This document shows positions 7,743-16,724 of a stretch of DNA of 45,756 nt, piece by piece (the stretch's first letter is position 1; every line of letters starts with the position of its first letter). Position numbers and translations under genes: made by a program. The stretch lies in contig MWOR01000019.1 in the NCBI GenBank assembly GCA_002025865.1, positions 1 to 45,756 of the forward strand. Direction: 5' to 3'. The notes beneath the pieces were generated by a model. The model worked only from the letters and a program-made list of their open reading frames with translations. It was not told the DNA's origin and did no database searches. The DNA comes from Prochlorococcus sp. HOT208_60m_813I02 (GTDB lineage: Bacteria > Cyanobacteriota > Cyanobacteriia > PCC-6307 > Cyanobiaceae).

Positions 7743-9137
7743 TTGCAAGCAACTAATCCTATTTGGGCGGAAGTTCAACAATCACTCCAAAAAACTTTAA
7801 GTAAGCCTTCATTTGAGACATGGATAAGGCCTGCTAAATTTAATTGTTTTGAAAATGGCCTATTAACTTTAATCGCTCCAAATACATTTTCTAGTGATTG
7901 GTTAAGAAAGAATTATTGTGAAACTATTGAAAAAGCTGCAAAGGAAATCTGCGGACATGATGTAAAAGTTGTTTTTAAATCTGAAACGAATACAAGCAGC
8001 GATTTAACAAATGAAGATAAACCTAACGAACAGAACGTTTATCATAAAACAAAATCTTTTTCTAGTAATAACCAAAATAATTCTTCAAAAAATCAATTCA
8101 AAAATCCTAATGGTTTAAATTTACGCTACGTATTTAAAAGATTTGTTGTAGGTCCAAATAGTAGGTTGGCTCATGCCGCAGCTTTAGCGGTTGCCGAATC
8201 TCCTGGGAGAGAATTCAATCCATTATTTATTTGTGGAGGAGTAGGTCTTGGCAAGACTCATTTAATGCAAGCAATAGGTCATTATCGAGTAGAAATAGAT
8301 CCAGAAGCAAAAGTTAAATATGTATCTACAGAGACTTTCACAAATGATGTTATTAGTGGTATTCGAAGAGATGGCATGACAGCTATTCGAGATAAATATA
8401 GAAATGTAGATTTGATTTTAATAGACGATATACAGTTCTTAGAAGGCAAAGAGTATACACAGGAAGAATTTTTTCATACTTTTAACGCTCTTCACGAATC
8501 AGGCAGTCAAATAGTTATTGCAAGTGACAGACCACCAAATCAATTGTCGGGAATTCAAGAGAGATTAATTTCTAGGTTCTCAATGGGTATGACTGCAGAT
8601 ATTCAACCACCTGACCTTGAGACGAGGACAGCCATCCTTCAAAAAAAGGCAGAACAAGAGAGGATGAGTCTCCCAAGAGATTTAATCCAATTTATAGCAG
8701 GAAGATTCACTTCGAATATTCGAGAGTTGGAAGGAGCATTCACTAGAGCAGTTGCATTTGCCTCAATAACAGGCTTGCCAATGACAGTCCAATCAATTGC
8801 TCCAATGCTTGATCCGAATAGTGTTGGAGTGGTTGTCACTCCAAAACAAGTTATTAATAAAGTGTCTGATTTCTTTAAAGTTTCTACCGATGAATTGATC
8901 AGTTCAAGTAGGAGAAAACCAGTAAGTCAAGCTAGACAAATAGGTATGTATCTTATGAGACATGGTACGGATCTAAGTCTACCAAGAATTGGAGATGAGT
9001 TTGGAGGCAAGGACCATACAACAGTTATGTATGCTATCGAACAAGTTGAAAAAAAATTATCTATTGATCCAAACATTGCAAGTCAAGTTCAAAAAATAAG
9101 AGATTTACTTCAAATAGATTCAAGAAAAAATTTATAG
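7743..9137 (+). CDS. dnaA: Chromosomal replication initiator DnaA
   Basis: A 464-residue DnaA with all four domains: domain I (about 1-80), an Asn/Ser-rich linker (about 81-125), the AAA+ domain III, and domain IV. Walker A GGVGLGKT is at 165-172 and Walker B LILIDDIQ with Asp228/Asp229. The DnaA-box-binding signature [11 protein letters not shown] starts at 421. The start is the TTG at 7743. The conserved domain I start [11 protein letters not shown] follows it at once, and there is no nearby ATG. In this lineage dnaA need not mark the replication origin. It converges on the GST-like gene with an 8-base gap. Confidence 0.97.
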   Translation: MQATNPIWAEVQQSLQKTLSKPSFETWIRPAKFNCFENGLLTLIAPNTFSSDWLRKNYCETIEKAAKEICGHDVKVVFKSETNTSSDLTNEDKPNEQNVYHKTKSFSSNNQNNSSKNQFKNPNGLNLRYVFKRFVVGPNSRLAHAAALAVAESPGREFNPLFICGGVGLGKTHLMQAIGHYRVEIDPEAKVKYVSTETFTNDVISGIRRDGMTAIRDKYRNVDLILIDDIQFLEGKEYTQEEFFHTFNALHESGSQIVIASDRPPNQLSGIQERLISRFSMGMTADIQPPDLETRTAILQKKAEQERMSLPRDLIQFIAGRFTSNIRELEGAFTRAVAFASITGLPMTVQSIAPMLDPNSVGVVVTPKQVINKVSDFFKVSTDELISSSRRKPVSQARQIGMYLMRHGTDLSLPRIGDEFGGKDHTTVMYAIEQVEKKLSIDPNIASQVQKIRDLLQIDSRKNL

Positions 9138-9145
9138 TTTTAATA

Positions 9146-10375
9146 TTAAATAGAAGCAAAATTTCTAGGATCTTGATCATATCTATGCTTGAAAGGTATC
9201 TTATCTATCTCATAGATATCACTAAGCGATTCAATTTTATTTAATGATTGTCTTAATAACCTTGCCGAAATAATTGGCATATCTCTTGGTACCGAGATTC
9301 GATTTTTTAAGTATCTTAGAGAGATTCCTGAAAGTTTTTTAGGGATTAATACTTCACCTGTAATCATATAGCTCAAAGCTGATCTCAATGATTCGTCAAA
9401 GGATTCTTTATTGTATGGGTTTACCTTTAGTAAATTGTCTTTATGCTTTATCACTCTTTTAAGAGCAATTGTTGCATAATATTTAGACTCATAATTTTGG
9501 TTTAATTCATAATTACCTAAACCCTCCCCAGTATCTATTAACTTAGAGAAATTAATCTGTTGTTCATTGCTTTCTTTGTAGCATCCTCCCATTTGTGGTG
9601 GTAAATCATGAGAATGAGTATGAAAATCTCCTTGAGTGCCTCTATAAGTACTTGTCCCTTCAAAAAGGGTAAGCCAGTTATCTACATGACGGTAATTAGA
9701 TCTTAAATTAAATCCTTTATAATAAGCAAGTGATGCACTCATTCTCTCCATATAGGGAATAAAAATTATATCTCCAACACCGGGCTCAATATCACCCGTG
9801 CTGGAAACTGATGGATCAATAAACCCTGATTTTGCGCTACTTAAGATCTCATCGAGTTTAGAAATGGATTCTTTAAATCTTTTTTTTCTAAAAGAGTTAT
9901 CTATAAAATTAAAGCTTTCTCGGCAGAGCCAATTACACCAGGATCTGAAAATTTCTCTTTCTAACTCTCGAATTTTGATAAGGTGACTAGATGTTATAAA
10001 AGATCCAAGTGCTCCAAATTCATTTTCTAAAAAAGCTATGATATCGTCGCTTTCAGTTATAACTTTCTCTTTAAATTCAATTGCAGGTAATTTCCCTGAT
10101 CTGACTTTTTCAAGGAACCAACTTTCTTTTTGGCCGTAGCAAAACATATTTATTTTCTTGACTCTGTATGGAATTTTCTTAAATTCAAGCCATAACCATA
10201 TCTTCTGACAATAAGGACACCAAGAATGCCTATCCCTATAGAGGGTAACTAATACATCATTTTCACTATGTCCAAATAATCTTAAATTTGCGTAGGAATT
10301 ATTTATACCATGGACTCTATCAAGATCTTCAACTTCAAATTTATTTAAATCATCCCATGTCAAAATCTCATTCAT
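9146..10375 (-). CDS. Glutathione S-transferase-like protein with N-terminal thioredoxin fold
   Basis: A 409-residue protein. The N-terminal part (about residues 38-115) is a glutaredoxin/GST thioredoxin fold with the redox motif WCPYCQK, and then KLPAIEF and ITESDDIIAFLE, the usual glutathione-binding elements. A helical GST C-terminal region follows. About 150 further residues at the C-terminus, well beyond a normal GST of about 220, have no domain I can name. It is divergent from glutathione reductase with 52 bases between them, which suggests a shared redox role. Substrate unknown. Its end lies 8 bases from that of dnaA. Confidence 0.87.
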   Translation of the reverse strand: MNEILTWDDLNKFEVEDLDRVHGINNSYANLRLFGHSENDVLVTLYRDRHSWCPYCQKIWLWLEFKKIPYRVKKINMFCYGQKESWFLEKVRSGKLPAIEFKEKVITESDDIIAFLENEFGALGSFITSSHLIKIRELEREIFRSWCNWLCRESFNFIDNSFRKKRFKESISKLDEILSSAKSGFIDPSVSSTGDIEPGVGDIIFIPYMERMSASLAYYKGFNLRSNYRHVDNWLTLFEGTSTYRGTQGDFHTHSHDLPPQMGGCYKESNEQQINFSKLIDTGEGLGNYELNQNYESKYYATIALKRVIKHKDNLLKVNPYNKESFDESLRSALSYMITGEVLIPKKLSGISLRYLKNRISVPRDMPIISARLLRQSLNKIESLSDIYEIDKIPFKHRYDQDPRNFASI

Positions 10376-10427
10376 TATTTGAATTAAAGCTATAAACTAA
10401 CGTTATAGTAGTTGATTAAAAAAAGTC

Positions 10428-11792
10428 TTGGAATTTGAATTTGATTTAATTGTTGTTGGCGCTGGATCTGGAGGACTCGCGGCGGCTAAACGTGCGGCTA
10501 GTTATGGAGCAAAAGTAGCAATCATAGAAGCAAATCAAATAGGAGGAACTTGTGTGATAAGGGGATGTGTGCCTAAGAAATTGATGGTTTATGCAGCTAA
10601 AAGTAAAAAAAATATGGATTCTTCTGAAGGATATGGATTAAAAAATGAAGGTATTAATTTTGAATCAAATATTTTGTTGAAGAATGTTAGAGAGGAGGTT
10701 TCTAGATTAAGTAATTTACATAGAATTTCTTTAAAAAAGTTGAATATAACTATTTTTGAAGGCTTAGGAAGATTTATTACTCAAAATGAATTAGAAATTA
10801 TTTGTCCAAAAACGAAGAAAATTAAAAACAAAATAAGTTCAAAAAAAATTCTAATTTCAGTTGGAGGTAAACCAAAGAGATTAAATATTCCTGGGGTAGA
10901 TTTGGCATGGACCAGTGATGATATTTTTGAATTAGAAAAATTTCCTAAATCAATATTGATAGTAGGAGGTGGATATATTGCTTGTGAATTTGCTTCTATT
11001 TTCAGAAATTTAGGTACTGAAGTAACTCAATTAATTAGAGGTCAACATTTACTTAATGGTTTTGATGAGGATCTTTCTTCATGTCTAGAGGAATCACCTA
11101 CTTTTACTGAAATCAATATAATCTCCAATACTCAATTAAAGTCTATCAAGAAAGTAAATGGAAATCTGGAATCTACCCTAGACTTTGGAGATAAACTCTC
11201 AACTAATAATATCCTTATTGCTACAGGAAGAGAACCAAATCTTTTGCCTTTAAATTTAGATTTTTTAAATCTAAAGATGGATGGCCAATATTTAGATGTC
11301 GATGAACTTAATCAAACAAGCAACGCAAATATTTTTGCAGTTGGCGATATCATAAATAAACCAAACTTAACTCCAGTAGCAATAGAACAAGGGAGAGTTT
11401 TTTCGGATAATTTTTTTAATGACCAAAAAAGAAAAGTTAATTATGAATATATCCCTAAGGCCGTTTTTACTATTCCAGAAATTTCAACAGTTGGCTTAAG
11501 TGAGAAAAGAGCTAGAGAGATTTACTCTGAAAAAAATATTAAAATTTTCAAATGCAAATTTACCCCTATGTCTAATACCTTTAAAAAGAATAAATCAAAA
11601 TGTATGTTGAAGATTGTAGTTCATAAGCTAACTGACAAAGTCCTAGGATGTCATATGTTTGGAGAAACATCGTCTGAGATAATTCAAATGGTATCAATTT
11701 CATTAAATGCAGGGATAACAAAAAAAGACTTTGATATTACTATGGCTTTGCACCCCACTATCTCAGAAGAATTTGTGACTATGTATGGTTAA
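10428..11792 (+). CDS. gor: Glutathione reductase
   Basis: A 454-residue flavoprotein disulfide reductase that keeps glutathione reduced with NADPH. The N-terminal FAD motif is VGAGSGGLAAAKRA. The active disulfide is GGTCVIRGCVPKK (Cys42 and Cys47). The NAD(P)H-binding GGGYIA is at 180-185. The second FAD segment is NIFAVGDI. The C-terminal catalytic His is in LHPTISEE (His442). An Arg follows the nucleotide-binding motif (QLIRG), in the place expected for NADPH choice. The start is the TTG at 10428, only a few residues before the FAD strand, with no alternative ATG. The end is one base from the end of the convergent exchanger gene. Confidence 0.94.
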   Translation: MEFEFDLIVVGAGSGGLAAAKRAASYGAKVAIIEANQIGGTCVIRGCVPKKLMVYAAKSKKNMDSSEGYGLKNEGINFESNILLKNVREEVSRLSNLHRISLKKLNITIFEGLGRFITQNELEIICPKTKKIKNKISSKKILISVGGKPKRLNIPGVDLAWTSDDIFELEKFPKSILIVGGGYIACEFASIFRNLGTEVTQLIRGQHLLNGFDEDLSSCLEESPTFTEINIISNTQLKSIKKVNGNLESTLDFGDKLSTNNILIATGREPNLLPLNLDFLNLKMDGQYLDVDELNQTSNANIFAVGDIINKPNLTPVAIEQGRVFSDNFFNDQKRKVNYEYIPKAVFTIPEISTVGLSEKRAREIYSEKNIKIFKCKFTPMSNTFKKNKSKCMLKIVVHKLTDKVLGCHMFGETSSEIIQMVSISLNAGITKKDFDITMALHPTISEEFVTMYG

Positions 11793-11793
11793 A

Positions 11794-12873
11794 TTATGAA
11801 TTAGAAAATTTTAATTTTTCTTTAACAATCAGAAATGCTATGAGTAATGCAAAGTAAACAAATAAACCTATCCTTAATTCAGAAAGGAAGTTAAATCCAT
11901 TCAGGAAAAGTATCTTATCGAAAATGTAGAAAATATAAAGATTAAGCAAAATAAATCCTTCAATTCTTGTGATTTGCCCTTTGCTCCAGAAAATTGGTAA
12001 GCATGCAAAGGTAGTTAAAACCATAAAAGGTAAGTCAACTTTTATTAGACTCTGTTCAATTACTAAACCTTTAAATCCTGAAAAAATACTGCAACTTCCA
12101 AGAATTAAAAGTTGATTGAGTAAATTACTTCCTATTACATTCCCAATCGCAAGATCTGTTTTGCCTTTAAATGCAGCAATTATTGAAGTTACTAATTCTG
12201 GTAAAGATGTCCCAGTTGCGACGATAGTTAAACCAATAACAATTTCATTTACACCCAAAAGAGTAGCGAGCTTTTGAGAACCATTTACTAAAATATTTGA
12301 ACCAAAGCTTAAAAGAAATATTCCCAATATTAACTTTAGTAAAATATTAAATTTCCCTTTATAGTTATCTTTTAATTCTTCTATCTCTGGTTCAGCATCT
12401 TTTGTCTCCTCTCCTTTCTCATTGATGGTATTGATTTCCCATATTGTATTTAAGATTAAACAAAATATTAGAAATACCCCTGCTTGCAATGTTAATAATC
12501 CTGTTGATGACATAGCCCAAACTGCACAAGAAATTGCCATTAAAAGAGGCACATCTCTTCTGACTATTCTGCTTTTTACTTTAAGAGGTGTTATCAATGA
12601 GCTTATGCCCAAAACAACGAGAACATTAAAAATATTGCTTCCAATTACATTGCTTGCCGCAAGCGAATCACTGCCTTTTAAAATTGAACTCAAACTTACC
12701 AACAACTCAGGAGAGCTTGTTCCAAGAGAAACAACTGTCAAACCAATTACTATTTGAGGTATTCCTAAAATTAAAGATAAAAATATGGCTCCTTGAATAA
12801 AGAACTCTCCTCCAGCAAAAAGTAGAACTACGCCTAAAACTATTTCTATTATTGGAAATAAAAAATCACTCAT
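11794..12873 (-). CDS. Calcium/sodium antiporter (CaCA family, YrbG-like)
   Basis: A 359-residue integral membrane cation exchanger made of two inverted repeats of about five membrane segments. Each carries the alpha-repeat signature: GTSSPELLVS (51-60) and GTSLPELVTS (221-230). NVIGSNIFNVL and NVIGSNLLNQLL follow each one. A short acidic cytoplasmic loop (about 150-172) separates the halves. The family exchanges Ca2+ for Na+ or H+. The ion pair cannot be told here. It is divergent from pyrC across 118 bases and convergent with gor with a one-base gap. Confidence 0.92.
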   Translation of the reverse strand: MSDFLFPIIEIVLGVVLLFAGGEFFIQGAIFLSLILGIPQIVIGLTVVSLGTSSPELLVSLSSILKGSDSLAASNVIGSNIFNVLVVLGISSLITPLKVKSRIVRRDVPLLMAISCAVWAMSSTGLLTLQAGVFLIFCLILNTIWEINTINEKGEETKDAEPEIEELKDNYKGKFNILLKLILGIFLLSFGSNILVNGSQKLATLLGVNEIVIGLTIVATGTSLPELVTSIIAAFKGKTDLAIGNVIGSNLLNQLLILGSCSIFSGFKGLVIEQSLIKVDLPFMVLTTFACLPIFWSKGQITRIEGFILLNLYIFYIFDKILFLNGFNFLSELRIGLFVYFALLIAFLIVKEKLKFSNS

Positions 12874-12920
12874 ATTTAGGATTTAATTTAGATAATAAAA
12901 ATTTTCATAATTGGTTAATA

Positions 12921-12942
12921 ACTATCCTCGAATATCTATAAT
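12921..12942 (+). promoter_or_regulatory. Putative pyrC promoter
   Basis: TATAAT at 12937-12942 is a perfect -10 box. TTAATA lies 16 to 17 bases upstream as a weak -35. A start site near 12949 would leave a leader of about 43 bases before the TTG start. The leader begins with a hairpin, listed separately. It is judged by eye. Confidence 0.4.
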
Positions 12943-12950
12943 TTATTGTC

Positions 12951-12973
12951 AATTTTAATTTGCTGTTAAAATT
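12951..12973 (+). promoter_or_regulatory. Hairpin in the pyrC leader
   Basis: AATTTTAA (12951-12958) and TTAAAATT (12966-12973) are perfectly complementary around a 7-base loop, TTTGCTG. In the RNA this would form right at the 5' end, 18 bases before the start codon. It might steady the message or act in control. All pairs are A-U, so it is weak. Confidence 0.3.
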
Positions 12974-12991
12974 AATTAAATAGAAAAAATT

Positions 12992-14041
12992 TTGAAGACT
13001 TTAAACATAATAAAACCTGATGATTGGCATTTACATTTAAGAGAAGGTCTTGTATTAAAAAATATCATTCAGTTTACTTCGGAATATTTTGGAAGAGCAA
13101 TTGTTATGCCAAATACTAAAAGTCCCATAACATCAATCAATAGTGCTATTTCTTATAGGAAATCTATTGTTGAAGCGCTACCAGAAAGTTCTAAGTTTGA
13201 ACCATTAATGACAATTTACCTTACAGATAAGACCGATAAAGATGAACTAATAAATGGTTTCAAAAATAATGTCTTTTTCGCTGCAAAATTATATCCTGCT
13301 AACGCTACAACTAATTCCAGTCATGGAGTTAGGAAAATAGAAAATCTATATAAGATCTTTGAAACAATGCAAGATTTTGGAATGCCTCTTTTAATTCATG
13401 GGGAAGTGACTGATTCTGAAGTAGATGTATTCGATAGAGAAGAAGTTTTTATAGATAAAGAACTTTCGCAAATAACCAAAAGATTTCCAAAATTAAAAAT
13501 CGTTCTAGAACATATAACCACCTCTTACGCAGTTGATTTTGTGCAAGAAAATAATATTGGGGCTACTATTACTCCGCATCATTTGCATATAAACAGAAAT
13601 GCAATGTTTTTTGGAGGCTTAAATAGTGATTTTTACTGCTTACCAGTTGCTAAGAGGGAAAATAATAGACTCGCTTTAAGGAGAGCGGCAACAAGTGGGA
13701 AAAAATGTTTTTTCTTGGGGACTGACTCTGCTCCACACCTTAGGAAGTGGAAGGCTTTTTGTGGATGTGCAGGCATTTTTAATTCGCCAGTTGCAATAGA
13801 AAGCTACTTAACAGTTTTCGAAGAGGAGGATGCTCTAGATAATTTTGAAAAGTTTGCAAGTTTGAATGGCCCTAATTTTTATAATGTTCCACCAAATAAA
13901 GAAAAATTAAAATTAGTTTCTAGACCTAACAAAATTAAAGAATATATTGATGTTGTTGAAGAAAAAAATCTTGTCGGACAAATAAAACCATTTCATGCAG
14001 GTGAAACTTTACAATGGCAAGTAGAAGGAATAGTAAATTAA
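12992..14041 (+). CDS. pyrC: Dihydroorotase, class II (PyrC)
   Basis: A 349-residue zinc amidohydrolase that closes carbamoyl-aspartate to dihydroorotate in pyrimidine synthesis. It is the dimeric class II type. It has the metal motif PDDWHLHLREG (His13, His15) at the N-terminus. The lysine-containing segment AAKLYPANATTNS supplies the metal-bridging Lys. The later HG, EHITT, PHHL and GTDSAPH segments give the remaining ligands. The TTG at 12992 is the only start that keeps the metal motif with a normal N-terminus. It is a single gene behind its own promoter, and tRNA-Leu follows after about 100 bases. Confidence 0.95.
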   Translation: MKTLNIIKPDDWHLHLREGLVLKNIIQFTSEYFGRAIVMPNTKSPITSINSAISYRKSIVEALPESSKFEPLMTIYLTDKTDKDELINGFKNNVFFAAKLYPANATTNSSHGVRKIENLYKIFETMQDFGMPLLIHGEVTDSEVDVFDREEVFIDKELSQITKRFPKLKIVLEHITTSYAVDFVQENNIGATITPHHLHINRNAMFFGGLNSDFYCLPVAKRENNRLALRRAATSGKKCFFLGTDSAPHLRKWKAFCGCAGIFNSPVAIESYLTVFEEEDALDNFEKFASLNGPNFYNVPPNKEKLKLVSRPNKIKEYIDVVEEKNLVGQIKPFHAGETLQWQVEGIVN

Positions 14042-14090
14042 AAAATTAGATTTAATCTGACAATTAAAAGTGTAAATTTTCCAATTTTTC

Positions 14091-14120
14091 TTGGTTAAAT
14101 GGGTTACTTTCAGCTACGAT
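14091..14120 (+). promoter_or_regulatory. Putative tRNA-Leu promoter
   Basis: TTGGTT (14091-14096) and TACGAT (14115-14120) are separated by 18 bases. The tRNA begins 20 bases after the -10 box, which leaves a short 5' leader to be trimmed by RNase P. It is judged by eye. Confidence 0.35.
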
Positions 14121-14140
14121 TAGAAAGCGCAAATTCCTTT

Positions 14141-14226
14141 GGGAGTGTGGCGGAATTGGTAGACGCGCCGGACTTAAAATCCGTCGAGCGATTTAGCTCG
14201 TGGGGGTTCAAGTCCCCCCACTCCCA
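14141..14226 (+). tRNA. tRNA-Leu (UAA)
   Basis: Class II tRNA of 86 bases. The acceptor stem GGGAGTG pairs with CACTCCC (14219-14225), with discriminator A at 14226. The D-arm contains AATTGGTAGACGC. The anticodon loop CTTAAAA has anticodon TAA at 14175-14177. The long variable arm CGAGC-GATTTA-GCTCG is diagnostic of Leu or Ser. The T-arm is GGGGG-TTCAAGT-CCCCC. CCA is not encoded. Many cyanobacteria carry a group I intron in this very anticodon loop. Here the gene is uninterrupted. Confidence 0.97.
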
Positions 14227-14304
14227 TTATTTAATTATTTATTTTTAGTTCTGACGATAACTTCCAATAGTTGTTATGTTTTAACTAAGCAACCATAAAT
14301 TAAA

Positions 14305-14538
14305 ATGGAAAGTTTTTTCAATAATTCATTCGCTACTTTAATTGCTTATGTCGGAATTATTTCTACCTATTTATTCGTTATCCCATTGTTACTTTTTTAC
14401 TGGATGAATAATAGATGGAATATTATGGGTAAATTTGAAAGATTAGGAATTTATGGCCTAGTGTTTCTTTTCTTTCCAGGTTTAATTTTATTTTCTCCAT
14501 TTTTAAATCTCAGACTAAAAGGAAGTGGTAAAGGGTAA
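14305..14538 (+). CDS. ndhL: NDH-1 subunit NdhL
   Basis: A 77-residue membrane protein with two hydrophobic segments (about residues 8-32 and 48-66) separated by [19 protein letters not shown]. NdhL is a small subunit specific to cyanobacterial and plastid NDH-1, the complex for cyclic electron flow, respiration and CO2 uptake. Length and topology fit. The next gene starts 4 bases downstream, so the two form an operon with the DUF3007 protein and perhaps trpA. Confidence 0.85.
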   Translation: MESFFNNSFATLIAYVGIISTYLFVIPLLLFYWMNNRWNIMGKFERLGIYGLVFLFFPGLILFSPFLNLRLKGSGKG

Positions 14539-14542
14539 ATAA

Positions 14543-14863
14543 TTGACTAAAGGAAAAGTTATACAAATAGGTTTATTTATTTCATTAATAGGATTAGTTA
14601 GTTATAAATTTGCACCGCAAATTGGTATCGATAATTTTACAGCCACTACTCTATCAAGTTGTATCTTGATTTTGATAGTTATTACTTGGGTAACATCTTA
14701 TGTTTATAGAGTTGTAAATGGAAAAATGACTTTTATGGAACAAAGGAAGCGTTATAGAAAAGAGTATGAAAAAGTTGTTAATGATAAACTAGAAACTAAA
14801 TTCAACTCATTGTCAAAGGAAGAGCAGCAAAAACTTATGGAAGACTTAGAGAAAAATCCATAA
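14543..14863 (+). CDS. DUF3007 family membrane protein
   Basis: A 106-residue protein with two predicted membrane segments (about 7-22 and 34-55) and a charged C-terminal half (FMEQRKRYRKEYEKVV and a Glu/Lys-rich tail) that is probably helical. It matches the DUF3007 family of cyanobacteria and plants, whose role is not known to me. The TTG start at 14543 is 4 bases after the ndhL stop. The steady neighbourhood with ndhL makes a role near NDH-1 worth considering, but that is inference. Confidence 0.8.
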   Translation: MTKGKVIQIGLFISLIGLVSYKFAPQIGIDNFTATTLSSCILILIVITWVTSYVYRVVNGKMTFMEQRKRYRKEYEKVVNDKLETKFNSLSKEEQQKLMEDLEKNP

Positions 14864-14890
14864 ATTTTTATAGAAAAAGATCTAAAAATT

Positions 14891-15733
14891 ATGAAAGATA
14901 ACAAAATGCAAATTACTAAAAATAAATCTTTATCTAAAGTAGATGAGATGTTTTGTGAGTTAAAAAATAAAAAAAAATTTGCTTTAATGCCTTTTATAAT
15001 GGCTGGGGATCCCAATATTGAAATAACTTCAGAGATCTTATTAAAGTTACAAGAAAATGGAGCTGATCTTATTGAATTAGGTATCCCGTATAGTGACCCA
15101 CTTGCAGACGGACCTGTTATTCAAGTGGCCGCCTCTCGCGCCTTAAAGTCAGGTACTAGCTTAAGAAAAGTAATTAAACTTTTAGAATCTTTAAAAGGTA
15201 AATTAAATATTCCCATCATCCTTTTTTCTTACTTGAATCCATTACTATGCGCTGGCTTTAAAAGGTTTTGTGAGATGGCATCTGATGCTGGAGTTTCTGG
15301 ACTAATAGTTCCTGACCTCCCTTTGGAGGAAGCTTATAAATTTTCTAAAATAGTTAGTAACCATTCTATGGACTTAATTTTATTGGTAGCGCCAACTACT
15401 CCTTTTGAAAGAATGAAACAAATATCAAATCACACAAGAGGCTTTACTTATTTAGTAAGTGTTACAGGTGTCACTGGTGAGAGAAACAAAATGGAAAATA
15501 GAGTAGAAAATCTTATTGCTAAATTAAAAGATGTAAATAGTAATCCAATTGCTGTTGGTTTTGGAATATCAACTCCAGAACATGTTCATAAAGTTCGTGA
15601 GTGGGGAGCAGATGGAGTAATTATTGGGAGTGCATTTGTAAAACGAATCTCGAGCTCGAGTGAAAAAGATGTTATCGATCATGTTGGTGAGTTTTGTAAA
15701 GAAATGCGTTTAGCTGCTGATCAAAAAAAATAA
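14891..15733 (+). CDS. trpA: Tryptophan synthase alpha chain
   Basis: A 280-residue TIM-barrel enzyme that cleaves indole-3-glycerol phosphate to indole, which is passed to TrpB. Signatures are the catalytic Glu in DLIELGIPYSDPLADGPVIQ, GLIVPDLPLEEA, the YLVSVTGVTGER loop, and the phosphate site VGFGIST with DGVIIGSAFV. The ATG at 14891 is used. An internal ATG five codons later (14906) is possible. It is 27 bases after the DUF3007 gene. The convergent cyAbrB gene ends 82 bases away. Confidence 0.95.
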   Translation: MKDNKMQITKNKSLSKVDEMFCELKNKKKFALMPFIMAGDPNIEITSEILLKLQENGADLIELGIPYSDPLADGPVIQVAASRALKSGTSLRKVIKLLESLKGKLNIPIILFSYLNPLLCAGFKRFCEMASDAGVSGLIVPDLPLEEAYKFSKIVSNHSMDLILLVAPTTPFERMKQISNHTRGFTYLVSVTGVTGERNKMENRVENLIAKLKDVNSNPIAVGFGISTPEHVHKVREWGADGVIIGSAFVKRISSSSEKDVIDHVGEFCKEMRLAADQKK

Positions 15734-15815
15734 ATACAAAGATAATTTATTAATTAAAAGAATTATTTATAGAAAATTAATTAAAAATGTTATAACCAAT
15801 TTATTTTTGTTGTTT

Positions 15816-16172
15816 TTAAGATTCTTCTGTAGGCAATAATCTGATTTGTTTTCTTCCGAGCTTAATTTCGAATTCATCACCTGCTTTTAAATCAAGAAGT
15901 GCTGTATATGCTTTCCCAATCAGAAGATTTCCATTGCCTTGTACTGTAGCTATATAACTAAGTTTTCTTCCACCTTTTCCAATACCCGCAACTCCAGAAT
16001 CACCAAGATTAACTCCTTTTGCTTCTAAAAGTGCTTCATAGAATGCGGTAAAGTTTAAGCGTTCACCTCCGTTTTTCTTAGTGGATACATAACCACAGGC
16101 GCGAACTAGCTCAGATTTGCTAACATCACCAAGTTCTTTAACTTTTGCAAGGAGATCGCTACCAGTTAGCAT
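15816..16172 (-). CDS. cyAbrB-type transcriptional regulator
   Basis: A 118-residue member of the cyanobacterial AbrB family (cyAbrB). In this family the DNA-binding AbrB swapped-hairpin domain sits at the C-terminus: here about residues 72-114, with LIGKAYTALLDLKAGDEFEIKL. The N-terminal half (LTGSDLLAKVKEL, then VRACGYVS and LNFTAFYEALLEAKG) is the conserved partner region. These regulators tune carbon/nitrogen balance genes, including carbon uptake, in model strains. The targets here are unknown. Single gene, ATG at 16172. The YciI-like gene is divergent. Confidence 0.92.
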   Translation of the reverse strand: MLTGSDLLAKVKELGDVSKSELVRACGYVSTKKNGGERLNFTAFYEALLEAKGVNLGDSGVAGIGKGGRKLSYIATVQGNGNLLIGKAYTALLDLKAGDEFEIKLGRKQIRLLPTEES

Positions 16173-16269
16173 AATTAATTATAAGAAAGTTGTATTAAAT
16201 AACATAGCAATTTGCGTGTAATATATGCAATTATTTAGAATGTATTTATTCTATTATTTATATTTAAAA

Positions 16270-16539
16270 ATGGAAAAGTTTGTAGTTTTTGGAAGATACT
16301 GTGAAGATGCAATTTCTAAAAGGGAACCATTTCGTGAACAACATCTTAATAGACTTAAAAACTTAAAAGAACGTGATATTCTAGTTACATTAGGACCAAC
16401 AAAATGTAGCAAATATTTGTTTGGAATTTTTAATGCTAATAATGAAAACGAGTTGAAAGATCTCATTGAGGAGGATATATATTGGGAAAAAGATATATGG
16501 ATTAATTATGATATTTACCCCTGGATTCAGGCATTTTAA
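16270..16539 (+). CDS. YciI-like protein
   Basis: An 89-residue protein of the YciI family, small ferredoxin-like alpha/beta barrels of uncertain enzymatic role. Visible are the start MEKFVVFGRYCEDA, the REQHLNRLKNLKERDILVTLGP segment, with its His at the usual pocket position, and the C-terminal DIYPWIQAF. I start at the ATG at 16270. A longer open frame from 16225 adds 15 residues of low-complexity aromatic and leucine sequence unlike the family. Single gene. Confidence 0.85.
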   Translation: MEKFVVFGRYCEDAISKREPFREQHLNRLKNLKERDILVTLGPTKCSKYLFGIFNANNENELKDLIEEDIYWEKDIWINYDIYPWIQAF

Positions 16540-16724
16540 ATATGATTTACGAAAAAATTTAGTAATTATTAACTATTAATTAAAAAGAACCAATTATGTA
16601 AATAATAGATAATATTTTTAATTTTAATAATTTAATTATTTATCATATTTAGGAGTTAAAAACGATATTTGTTTAAAGAGTAGTTTTAAAAGGGTCATAT
16701 CCTTTTTAATTAAAAATATAATAT
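16540..16724. other. 185-base AT-rich gene-free stretch between convergent genes
   Basis: No open frame of note. Nearly all A/T except for GGAG at about 16651-16654 and the hairpin listed next. This is the longest gap between convergent genes in the window and could hide a small RNA. I cannot match it to any known cyanobacterial RNA. Confidence 0.5.
16688..16706. terminator. Possible bidirectional terminator
   Basis: AAAAGG (16688-16693) pairs with CCTTTT (16701-16706) around a 7-base loop, with T tracts on both strands. It sits 19 bases beyond the end of the minus-strand HTH gene. It could also stop plus-strand transcripts from the YciI-like gene. Confidence 0.4.

Noticed and set aside
12422..12757. 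A 111-residue plus-strand open frame
   Set aside because: It lies wholly inside the Ca2+/Na+ antiporter gene on the other strand and shows no family signature.
14041..14140. Small RNA or riboswitch before tRNA-Leu
   Set aside because: Only a tRNA promoter-like pair is visible. No stable hairpin or known riboswitch core could be recognised.
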